Assembly (NCBI GenBank): GCA_965153355.1
Contig: OZ231127.1
Coordinates: 95,356,001-95,420,000 of the forward strand
DNA length: 64,000 nucleotides
Reading direction: 5' to 3'
Source of the DNA: Flaccisagitta enflata
Taxonomy: Eukaryota; Chaetognatha; Sagittoidea; Aphragmophora
Below, piece by piece: positions 56,601 to 64,000 of this stretch. Position 1 is the stretch's first letter; every line of letters begins with the position of its first letter. The notes beneath the pieces are model-generated. The model was not told the origin of the DNA and did no database searches. It saw only the letters and a list, made by a program, of their open reading frames with translations. The position numbers and the translations under genes are program-made.

Positions 56601-59047
56601 ATTTTCTCAATATGTCACACCACCCAGCTTTCTCCATGTATGCAGAATTCTCCATATATGTCACACCCATTTCTCGGATGTATGTCACAGCCAGAATTCT
56701 CCAATGTATGTCACACAAAGTTTTCTCCAAAAGTATGTCACTAGGCTGAGAATTCTCCTATGTATGTCCACCAATTTCTCCAATGTATGTCCACACAGCC
56801 AGAAGTCTCCGATGTATGTCACACCACCCAGTTTCTCAATGTATGTCACAGCACCAGTTTTCCAATGTATGTCCACAGCCCAGAATCTCAGTATGTCACA
56901 CACTTTGAAATGTTAACTCTCCATATACTTTGAGTAGGTGGGTTAACATAGAGGATCGTGGTTTTTTTTCAACTAGTCCACTGACTGCATTGGTTGTGAT
57001 TTTTTGTATTATCGTCATTCCAAAATAAAAATAAATAGGCAAAATCTCAGTTTCTCTGATATGTGGTCGTAGACCTGATCTCACCTCTCAGTGGGGCACT
57101 TAATATTGGCGTTCTTTACCATTTTTGAAAGTAGAAAGCATGAATGTGCAGTGAATTAGTCAGAATTTAAAGGTTATCATTTAGTATGTTTTACCAGCCA
57201 ATCTAAAAAAAATCTTCTTTTCACTCAATTCTAGTTCCCTTTTTTGAATATAACTTCAGAGAGAACAGTTAGCTTAATAAGTAAATCTCTCAAATTAGGT
57301 TGAGAATATGGGCTTTCCAATCGTGTATAAACGAAAGTGCTTGACATATTAGTAGTACTATATATGAAAGTTAAACTATCAATTAAGTATTACTCTCTTT
57401 TTGAGTTGCCCACTCATAGTTGACTCTCTGTTTTAATTGATCTCCTTTATTCTGATCTCAGATTGACGGCGCAAACTCTCATCATCATGAAGCAAAACCT
57501 CACTTGAAAGCTGCCGATGGCAATTCAACAATGAAGTTCTCCCTCATATAACACTTTCTGTAACCAAAATGCTGTTTTCTAAGTCTTAGACTCTGAGTGA
57601 TCTAAAGATGTTTGAAGTTTTGAAAGCTCTGGAAACAGAAGTAGTAGCATGATTAGGAAGGAAATATTTTCTTCTAGTTTTACACTGCCCAGTCACGTCT
57701 ATAAACTTGCAAAGTCATTATTAGGTATTTAATCATTTATTAACTTTCTTTTTAAAAAATTGTCATTATACTGACCCCCATTCAAATTCTATTAAATGTA
57801 GAAAACTAAGACTAACAGTGTGAAGTGTGCTGTCGGTTTTTTTCTCAATACCATGTCACACCCAGCAGGGATCTCAGTGTTTGTCATCACACCCACCCAG
57901 TTTTCTCAGAGATGTATGTCACACCACAGTTTTTCTCCCAGAAGTATGTCATACAGCCGTAATTCCTCAGTATGTCTACCCAATTTTCTACAACTTATAG
58001 CATCATATGTGAAAATTCTCCTATGTATCTCCATATTCTCCAGTTCTCTCAGGCCTTTGCAACTTAGAATTCTCCTATGTATATCAGCACCACCAAATTA
58101 TCTCCGATGTGTCACTGCCTCCAATTTTCTCCGATCTCCTATTTCACACAGCCCAGAATTCTCTGATGTATGTCACTGACCCAGATTCTCTGATACATAT
58201 CACCACCCAGTTTTCTCAGATGTATGTCACATTAGGAATTACCTGATGTATATGCACACAATTTCTCGATCTATATACTACTGTTTCTCAATATGTCACA
58301 AGGCCCAGAATTCTCCGATGTGTCACACACCAATTTTCTCAATGTATGTCCTTTAATGAAGTCTATCACGATGTATGTCCCACACCATCCAGTTTTCTCT
58401 GATCTTATGTCTGTGGGAATTAATGATGTCATCCTGCAGTTTTCTCAATATTTATGTCATACAGCTCCAAATTCTCTGATGTATATCACTAGCAACTAGT
58501 TTTCTCAATGTATGTCAAAACCTTCCTAGAATTCTGCGATGTATGTCTACTGGGTGTTTCTCAATGTATGTCTATACAATGAGTGTCTCAATGTATGTCA
58601 CACCACCCAGTTTTCTCAATGCATATCCACATAACCTAATTTTCTCCGATGCCTGTCACCACCTTAAATTCTTCAATGTATGCTCCACACACAGTTTTCT
58701 CCAATGTATCCTGGCCCAGGCCTCTGATGTATGTCAAACCACGCAATTCTGCTCTCAATGTATGTCACACATCCGCGGCAGTGGGCCTTCACTGAGCGAC
58801 AGTGGGACCATCCAGGCGGCAGTGAGGCCGCCATAGCGGCAATGAGGTGCATTATGGATGGTGATTGGGCCGCCCACGGAATTTTTCACCAGGTTATTAT
58901 TTATCAGATTTTATTATGACTTGTTGCTTTTTCACTTAAATCAAATTTTATGGAATTTCGGAAATATGTGACATATGGTTCTTATTACTTCGTAGCATAT
59001 GTGACGCGTACTATGGCGCCTCTATTATGCCCTATTACGGCGTATAG
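44661..59047 (+). CDS. VWD-C8-TIL domain protein, copy 2
   Basis: Exons 44661-44817, 46344-46500, 46611-46851, 46979-47073, 53676-53850, 53989-54071, 54588-54763 and probably 58996-59047. The first seven have exactly the same lengths as their counterparts in copy 1 (157, 157, 241, 95, 175, 83, 176 nt) and the same phases. The product would be about 377 residues, with VWD (GDPHFKTEDGKTYEFQGKC), C8 (CDVMKSFVFQ...CLCPALDVFAEYC) and TIL (GCSCPPGM). The last exon is inferred from similarity to copy 1 around the CTCD motif. It would read C-I-C-D-A-Y-Y-G and stop at TAG 59045-59047, losing the final cysteine. No start or signal-peptide exon was found upstream. The last intron holds a 29-bp satellite, and the fourth intron is over 6 kb of repeats. 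Confidence 0.8.
44870..46016. mobile_element. Foldback element in intron 1 of VWD copy 2
   Basis: TCATTTCCAAGCACTTTTCA with AAATCGATTTGGACTTGATC at the left is inverted at 45935-46016. The interior includes an exon-like stretch (45023-45090) that does not fit the gene's reading phase. It abuts a palindrome element on the right. Confidence 0.65.
46017..46230 (-). repeat. AACAAGGCC palindrome element (reverse)
   Basis: It begins TTTTTAGTCGCGTGCACGCGACT and ends GGTGTTGGCCTTGTT, with an AAGTCATTTTAAG-type array between. Confidence 0.85.
47174..47289 (+). repeat. Truncated palindrome element
   Basis: ACGGCCGGATACACGGCAAC plus GTCGCGTGCGGGTGGGCAGG. The 3' part is replaced by the foldback element at 47290. 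Confidence 0.65.
47290..48746. mobile_element. Large TA-flanked foldback element (1457 bp)
   Basis: CAGTATGATTTTTCACG with GTTCCTGAAAGCTTATGGTG on the left is mirrored at 48620-48746. TA is on both sides. It is the same end family as 38541-39331. No transposase. Confidence 0.75.
49316..49650. repeat. First copy of a MITE-bearing segment (right arm missing)
   Basis: GCAGTGGTTCTTGATAGGAC through GGTAGTGGCAGGCACACTTC matches 49978-50318, with several indels. It ends before the inverted arm present in the second copy. Confidence 0.75.
49785..49970 (+). pseudogene. Truncated duplicate of VWD copy 2 exon 2
   Basis: 49785-49970 repeats 46230-46430: the end of a palindrome element, intron sequence with TTCACACCACG, the acceptor GCTTGTTTCCAG and the first ~70 bases of exon 2, coding VVTCIAKVGASHGSTAVSID. 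It then breaks into an unrelated repeat at AAAAAGTT|CCCCC. It keeps a usable acceptor but has no donor or exon end. Confidence 0.85.
50096..50412. mobile_element. Inverted-repeat MITE (~320 bp)
   Basis: AACACACTTTCTCATAGAAA through AAAATAGATGGTCCATGACA pairs with the right arm at 50316-50412 (ATAGAGAACTTTTCTATGAA). The arms exceed 100 bp. Confidence 0.8.
50411..50766 (-). repeat. AACAAGGCC palindrome element, long AAGTCATTTT subfamily
   Basis: It begins TTTAGTTGCATGCATGCGACT, carries a long array of AAGTCATTTT-type units and ends GTGTTGGTCTTGTG. Confidence 0.8.
51278..51476 (-). repeat. AACAAGGCC palindrome element (reverse)
   Basis: TTTTTAGTTGCGTGCTACGCGACT...CCCGCTTTGTCGGTCC...CCGGCCTTGTT. 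Confidence 0.85.
52310..53100. repeat. Tandem repeat of ~150-240-bp units with (GGCTGGTT) cores
   Basis: Four to five units carry TTTCAACCAAATTGGTTGAAAAATG, TTTTTCACTTTTAGGC and a TGGTAGGCTGGTTGGGTGG array. It lies in intron 4 of VWD copy 2. Confidence 0.8.
53180..53366 (+). repeat. AACAAGGC palindrome element
   Basis: AACAAGGCTGGATAAACAGCC at the start, an ACGGACTGACGGACC array and AGAGTTGCGTATCCGCAACTAAAAA at the end. Confidence 0.85.
54520..54587 (+). pseudogene. Partial duplicate of the TIL exon 5' edge
   Basis: TTCCCCCAG|ACTGATCCTGCACCTTGCAAG is a divergent copy of the acceptor and first ~50 bases of the real exon that begins at 54588 (CTTCCAG|ACTAATCCGGTGCCATG). Splicing to it would read TDPAPCKRECIHG and then leave the domain pattern. 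Confidence 0.8.
54896..55043 (-). repeat. AACAAGGCC palindrome element (reverse)
   Basis: TTTTTTTAGTCGCGTGCACGCGACTC at the left and GTGTAAACGGCCTTGTT at the right. Confidence 0.85.
55612..56905. repeat. 29-bp satellite with two alternating monomer types
   Basis: Roughly 45 tandem copies of ATGTATGTCACACCACCCAG-TTTTCTCCG (type A) and ATGTATGTCACACAGCCCAG-AATTCTCCG (type B). Regular at the start (55620-56240), with single-base losses accumulating to the right. Because 29 is not a multiple of 3 and the unit has no stop, all three plus frames stay open for up to 300 codons. There are no spacers, so it is not a CRISPR array. Confidence 0.9.
56906..57839. other. Unique sequence separating the two satellite blocks
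   Basis: AT-rich, non-repetitive, without a recognisable gene or transposon end. Confidence 0.5.
57840..58770. repeat. Decayed block of the same 29-bp satellite
   Basis: CACCACCCAGTTTTCTC and CAGAATTCTCCGATGT monomers are still visible (e.g. 58200, 58310, 58590) but with many indels, clearly older or less homogenised than 55612-56240. Confidence 0.75.
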
Positions 59048-59284
59048 CAACATGGTCCTAAAAGGTTGGGATGAAGTATGTGTGATCTGATTGAGAAAGC
59101 CCGTTTCGCAGAAGGCATTATTTGTATAAGTCAAATCACAAACAAATTTCAAATGGATATTATGAAAGAATATTATGTTAGGGCGGGGATTCCGAACATG
59201 GTCTCGGTCCAACATTAAAAAGAGTTTTTATTCATCAATTTTCTCCATCCCTGTATAAAAGTAACTGAAGTGTATTTATCAAAA

Positions 59285-59770
59285 TACTAATACTTTAAGG
59301 GTCAAAATGAAGAGTTTTCATACATCCGTGCCACTATGGAGCAAACATTCTAATGTTCTACTAATCCACGCTTGTGAGAATGATGATATTATGAAAAAAA
59401 GAAAAAAAGATCAGTTGTAGCTGGTGACGTTTCCAAATTGTTGCTATGTCACTAACGCCGCTTTTTGTGTAGTTTTAGTTGCGGACACGCAACTCTTTAA
59501 CAGGCTTTGTCCGTCTGTCCGTCCGTCCATCCTTGATGATCAAGTTGAAAAGTGCGAAAACTCCCATTTTTGATGCTGCAATTGTAATTGTCTCTGTGCT
59601 TGAGTATATGTGTGGTGAGCGAAGGTGTGGACTGAGCTTACACGCCCCTTCCCACCCGACCGCAACAATTTTGTAACCCCGTATTCTTGTTTAAAAATTC
59701 TGCGCGACTTGAATTCAAAAAATCATGGCCGTCGCTTCCACGCATTGAGTAAATTCAAACAAGTTAAGAG
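59285..59770 (+). repeat. Dispersed repeat interrupted by a palindrome element
   Basis: The flanks match 13617-13900 (AGAGTTTTCATACATCC; CACGCATTGAGTAAATTCAA). The middle, 59472-59694, is a reverse-oriented palindrome element (TTTTAGTTGCGGACACGCAACT...) absent from the 13-kb copy. Confidence 0.75.
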
Positions 59771-59771
59771 C

Positions 59772-60776
59772 CAATGAAAAATGAAGGTTGCGTCAAATTT
59801 CTTCAGCTTCATGAAACAAATTGAATTTCTATTTGAAATTGCTCCTTTGTAAGAAAGCATTGGTACAAATTGTCCATGCAAGGCTTATGGGCCAGCGGCC
59901 CTGACAGAGACGATGTCCTGTAGAACAGACCTTTCATTCCTTCATTCATTTGTTCGTTTGAGCGTTTGTGCCTCTTCTAAAACCTCAAATCAGCTATCTC
60001 AGGATCAGGGTTCTATTTTTGTCAGTTTCCCATGTTAGGTTATTCAATGGGAATTTTTGTGCTTTTATATTCTAATCAATTTCCATGTTATTCAAAAGAA
60101 ATTTTTTGCATACCCAATTGGGACGAAGTCCTGTGTTTTACATAATGTTGTTGTCTCTGGGGTCATTGCCCTACTAATCATCACCTACAATCACCGACAT
60201 ACAAAGCAGGGCAAAGTGCATCACAGACCACATATTGCCCTTAGGCGACTCTTTGGTCAATATCGTTGCCGCATTTGTTATCGCGATCAAGGGTGCGCTA
60301 TTCATAACCGCCTTTGACATTTTCGCAAATAGACAAAATCCAAACCATCTGAGTTTTTTTTCGCAGTAGCTGCAAGTATCTTTAAACGTGTAATAATATT
60401 GGCAATATTGTATCTATCAAATTGTAAATTGGATCTGTCAAATACTTGAATCAAATGATTTGACACAACATGAATTTAAAGGGATTTTGATTGTTTTTCA
60501 AATGGCATTACTGATATCTCCTTTTATATTCACATCCCTGAAAATATTATGATCCTGTTTAATTCTAGATTTGTATTGGCTTTACTAAATTTACCCCCTT
60601 TTACTGCACTGTGACGCTAGTAAACAATGTTGGGCCTTGTAAATAGATGTTCAATACCGTCAAGCTTTGTTTTACTTTCAAATGAAACGGGTCAAATCAT
60701 TGTCGATAACCTTTTGAATGGCACTTGCGCGCGAAGACTAAGTCAGGAATAAACGAAAGTGAGGATGCAAACTTAC
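59772..60776. other. Region between VWD copy 2 and the minus-strand FREM exons
   Basis: A fragment of the GGGCAG/GGCCCC element is at 59890-59930 and an 86-codon unassigned plus frame is at 60057-60317. Nothing else was recognised. Confidence 0.4.
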
Positions 60777-61475
60777 CTTTAAGGGAGTACATGATGGGAT
60801 GCTTTTTTTCGACGTCATTTGTGATGGTTTTTAGGCTGTCATTCTTCAACTGAACTCGGGCCATAGGAAACGCCAAGAGTCGTTTTCTGTTTACCACCTT
60901 TGAAAAAAAAAGGATAAGAAAGAAGAAATGTAATTTACCAACTCGCTTTTCGGTCGGTCGGTCAGACGGCATCTCTGTCGGCAATAAGCAAAGAGCCAAA
61001 GACTGGATAGTGGATACACCGGTCTTGTGATTGATTAATTGACCGACTGACCTGAGAAGCATAGTCAAAAATCGTGTGATAGTGATTGAATTATAGACTG
61101 ACTTAGAGAAGCAGATATTGAAAACACTGTTCCCGTGAATGATTAAAAGACCGACTGACCTGCAAAAAAACAGAGGCATCGCGTCAAGCAAATTGTATTG
61201 ACTTGAAAAGTGATTCACAAGAGATTAACAAGCAGCTGTGTCTACAAATGAAGTGAAAGACTGACTGACCTGGAAAGCAGTGACTTTTTCTATGCTAGTG
61301 GTTCACTGATTGATTGACTGACATTATGACTTAGTGCTGAATTTACTGAGCATGTGATTGATTGATTGACTGACCTGCAGAAGCAGAGGCTTCGCGTCGA
61401 CGTTGAAAATTTGTCGTCGAGCGAAATTGATGCCATCAGAAACTTGGAAGTGAAATCCACCAGATACAGACCCTT

Positions 61476-61568
<93 letters not shown>

Positions 61569-62551
61569 GAAAGGAGAGACAGTCACACACATAATCAGAT
61601 AGAAATGAAAGAATGAAAGTGGTACATGAAAGTGGTACCACTTTCATTCTTTCATTACCTAATGATGTGAAGAAAGATAGGAACGAAGGCGGATCTGAGA
61701 TATAGTCGCGGACGGTTGTGTGGAAGCGAACAACCTCCATCCACACGACCACATCTCCACTACATTCCACACACACAAATGCACTCACACAGACAATCTC
61801 AACGCCAGCATCATGGACATGCGTTTCCGCACTTATCAACTTGATCATCATGGATGGACCAACAGACCAATGAACGGACGGACAAGGCCTCTTACAGTGT
61901 TGCGTGTCTCCGACTAGAAACCTAACGACAGTCTGATCAAATCTATTTATCTTTTTGAGGTGCGTGATTGTTCGTACATAGCTAGAAATTCAAATTCGGT
62001 GCCATGGTGAAAATCAAAGTGATCTTACGATGAAAAGACGTGTACTTTGTGCGTTTGCTGAAAATAACGCTTAAGATCGGTTTCACATCTTGTGCGTGTG
62101 AGTTCAGCTCGAATTTACTTACTTTTGTTCGTCCAGTACAATATAGAGAGACCTTTTTTTGTGCAAAATGACAAAGTTGTTAATTTCTTAGTTATCCAAT
62201 GTCCATTTACGAATGCAACCACATTATGTACAAGTTATTTTACGATTGTTCCTTGTTTTCCTTTGTTCTTCGTTTTTCTTTTTTTCTTTTTTTCTTTTTT
62301 TCTTTTTTTCTTTTTTTCTTTTGTCTCTTTCTCTCTCTCTTTCTCAATATACCCGCGTGAACAAAGACGATTTGCCTTTTGTTGAGTGCTGCTTGTGTGA
62401 AGTTCCTAATTGGGTTTCTTGGTGTCGCTGCCGTCGCCACGTGTCCGTTGCTGGGAGATGTGATGACGTATTTCAATTCTGAAGGCGGCGAATCTGCGTC
62501 TATGGCGTTCAATTCTTTCGGCGTGATTAACGTCGTTGAACCCGTCCATAC
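60777..62551 (-). CDS. FRAS1/FREM-like CSPG-repeat exons on the minus strand
   Basis: Three exons read on the minus strand: 62551-62353 (acceptor GCCTAG|GTATGG, donor GCGG|GTATAT), 61472-61375 (acceptor TTCAAG, donor CTGCAG|GTCAGT) and 60897-60777 (acceptor CAAAG, donor AAAG|GTAAGT). Phases match at both junctions, giving about 139 codons. The peptide starts WTGSTTLITPKELNAIDADS, continues through ELKYVITSPSNGH, NFTQAALNKRQIVFVHAG, FHFQVSDGINFARRQIF and ends in VVNRKRLLAFPM...ITNDVEKKHPIMYSLK. This is a full CSPG repeat and the start of the next. The first exon begins in phase 0 exactly where the plus-strand exon ending at 36000 leaves off (VNKGLE). The two sets therefore probably belong to one gene split by an inversion. 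Confidence 0.85.
61039..61374 (-). repeat. Degenerate copies of a minus-strand FREM exon donor edge
   Basis: On the plus strand, GACTGACCTGCAGAAGCAGAGG (donor plus exon end at 61369-61390) recurs as GACTGACCTGGAAAGCAGTG, GACTGACCTGCAAAAAAACAGAGG, GACTGACTTAGAGAAGCAG and GACTGACCTGAGAAGCATAG near 61262, 61153, 61098 and 61044. Confidence 0.75.
61480..61566. repeat. (GA)n microsatellite adjoining the minus-strand FREM acceptor
   Basis: Pure GA array on the plus strand. On the minus strand it is a CT tract ending CTCTTTCAAG|GG, so it serves as the polypyrimidine tract of exon 61472-61375. Confidence 0.95.
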
Positions 62552-62640
62552 CTAGGCGACGAACAAAATGTCGTCCAATATACACTGTTTTACCATGACA
62601 GTAAATCCTTTTGAGGATGAGGATTAATATGCGCGAGAGA

Positions 62641-62890
62641 GACTGCATCCCCGGCCCTCGGCACCGTCAAGCAAAATAGCAATAGCAACGATTTCCAAGT
62701 CGGAAAATTCCTTCATCATTGCTGTTCTTCACAACCTTTTTTATATAGATAAATCTCAACTCATTTAAAGATGCATATTGCGCTGATTTGGTAACCCCCT
62801 CGATTTAGAAAACATGAATTCTCACGGTCCCTAATTATTTTCCAATCCAGGCATTAATAGAAATTGGTTGTACTGTACTGTACAGCGGCG
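62641..62890 (-). repeat. Inverted repeat IR2 (partner at 36250-36498)
   Basis: The reverse complement of IR1, sharing GACTGCATCCCCGGC, TAAATCTCAACTCATTTAAA and CAGGCATTAATAGAAATTGG. It lies 90 bp upstream (minus-strand sense) of the FREM exon that starts at 62551. Confidence 0.85.
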
Positions 62891-63328
62891 TAGGGCAGGA
62901 AAATGGGCAGGGGCGTCAGGCCCTAATCTGTGTCCGACTCAATACTGTGTCCGACTCACTATGTTATTGTTTTTATTCACATAACAGTTAAAAAAGGTGG
63001 GTGAATAACATGTAGTTTTATCATTGCAGGGGAGGGATGCAGGTATCAACAGAGAAAGAAAATATTTGAGATATCACTTGATGGTTTGAATAAAAAAAAA
63101 GAACAAATTATAGAAATGAAAAGAAAAAAAAAATATGAAATAAAAAAAAATTGCTAAGATAAAAAAAAATCTTGTGACGATGATAACAAAATTTTCTATC
63201 CGAGAAAAAATTCATCAAATAAAAATATACATGTAAAAAAAAAGATATAAAAAGATGAAAAATCTTAGGAGATAAAAAAATCTATAAATGAAAAAATATC
63301 AAGTTATGAAATTTAAGGATAATTAATA
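62891..63328. other. AT-rich sequence, no gene seen
   Basis: A short hAT-like end (CAGCGGCGTAGGGCAGG at about 62883) and A-rich runs. No exon of the neighbouring genes recognised. Confidence 0.5.
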
Positions 63329-64000
63329 AACAAGGGCGGATAACTATGGCAAAATAAAAAAGCGAACAACTTGTTTGTCAATGTTTCACATCCAAGCAAT
63401 GAGAAAAACATAGCAAAATCCATGACCGTTTTAAAGATCTGCTAAAGATCTTTCAAGTGAGACCTTGCTGAATGTTCTAGCTCTATTCGTTTAGAAATGG
63501 CATTAGAATGAAGACAAGTGGTCAAGATTTTGGAAATTCACTACACTATTTTCATGGGATATCTTTATTCTAATATAAAAATTAAAGGCATTGAGTTATA
63601 AATTCGTTCTTGGCGCCATTTTAAAGAAAATTTGAAGCTCTTTAATTTGCTCATGGATAACGAGTAGCTACGATAATCCTGAGCTGCATAATTGACAAAA
63701 ACAGAAAGGCTAAAAGTCGTCATTAACAAAGAATTGAAATAAGCACTTTATTCAATCAGCGATTTTTTTCTTCAAACCATTGCCATTTCTAAACGAATAA
63801 AGCTACAATGACCAGCAACGTCGCATTTGAAAGATTTTTTGCAGAGCTTTAAAACGGTCATGGATTTTCTATGGTTCAGGCTCATAGTTAAGCAGAAATT
63901 AGCAAAACAAAGTGTTCGCTTTTTTTCTTTGCCATAGTTACACGGCTACCCCAGTCGCGTGCGGGTGGGCAGGGGCCATAATTGAGGTTAGTGGAACATT
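63329..64000 (+). repeat. Palindrome element split by a nested TA-flanked foldback (runs off the window)
   Basis: AACAAGGGCGGATA (63329-63342) and TACACGGCTACCCCAGTCGC (63939 on) are contiguous in other family members. They are separated here by an element at 63343-63938 with ends ACTATGGCAAAATAAAAAAG and its inverse, duplicating TA. Confidence 0.85.

Noticed and set aside
55619-56744. Open frames of 300, 185 and 164 codons (CMSHHPVFSNVCHT-type repeats) as a gene
   Set aside because: They are the same 29-bp satellite read in different frames; the unit simply lacks stops and there is no start, signal or frame preference.
55612-56905. CRISPR array
   Set aside because: Monomers are directly tandem without unique spacers, and the DNA is animal.
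60697-61218. 173-codon minus-strand protein
   Set aside because: The frame strings together repeat-derived intron sequence and one real 40-codon FREM exon; only the exon is kept.
61366-61602. Plus-strand exon MTDLQKQRLRVDVENLSSSE...
   Set aside because: It is the antisense of a FREM exon that has a consensus acceptor, donor and matching phases on the minus strand.

Overview
This is eukaryotic, animal DNA: spliced genes with GT-AG introns, extracellular-matrix domain families (VWD-C8-TIL and CSPG repeats of the FRAS1/FREM kind), abundant microsatellites, MITE-like elements and an LTR retroelement. Nothing in it is vertebrate-specific. A non-vertebrate metazoan fits best, and I cannot name the species.

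Layout. 920-1086: last exon of a FAHD2-type fumarylacetoacetate hydrolase protein. 2506-5562: two-exon gene for a secreted protein made of tandem CxxC/CGC cysteine repeats. 6742-12589: eight exons encoding VWD, C8 and TIL domains; splice phase would allow these to be the 3' part of the preceding gene. 16357-19350: first two exons only of a selenium-binding protein 1 (methanethiol oxidase) gene. 21105-27380: LTR retroelement on the minus strand with an intact Gag-like ORF and no recognisable pol. 27744-36000: seven in-phase internal exons of a FRAS1/FREM-like CSPG-repeat gene. 37072-37245: an isolated last exon of a dUTPase. 44661-59047: second VWD-C8-TIL gene with the same exon structure as the first. 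60777-62551, minus strand: three more FREM-like exons.

The three minus-strand FREM exons look like the direct continuation of the seven plus-strand ones in phase and repeat register. A roughly 250-bp inverted repeat lies just beyond each broken end (36250-36498 and 62641-62890). The simplest reading is an inversion of about 26 kb, real or from assembly, that split one gene.

Two patterns recur across unrelated genes. First, short segments straddling an exon-intron junction are tandemly copied into the adjoining intron (11 kb, 19 kb, 28 kb, 32 kb, 33 kb, 35 kb, 54 kb and 61 kb). Second, microsatellites begin directly at splice sites, for example a GTGAG donor running into (GA)n.

The most abundant repeat is a short element that starts AACAAGGCC and ends in the perfect 18-bp palindrome AGTCGCGTGCACGCGACT, with about 20 copies. 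Many foldback or MITE elements flanked by TA, and one hAT-like element with an 8-bp target duplication, fill introns and intergenic DNA. All coordinates and homology calls come from reading the sequence; no search was run.
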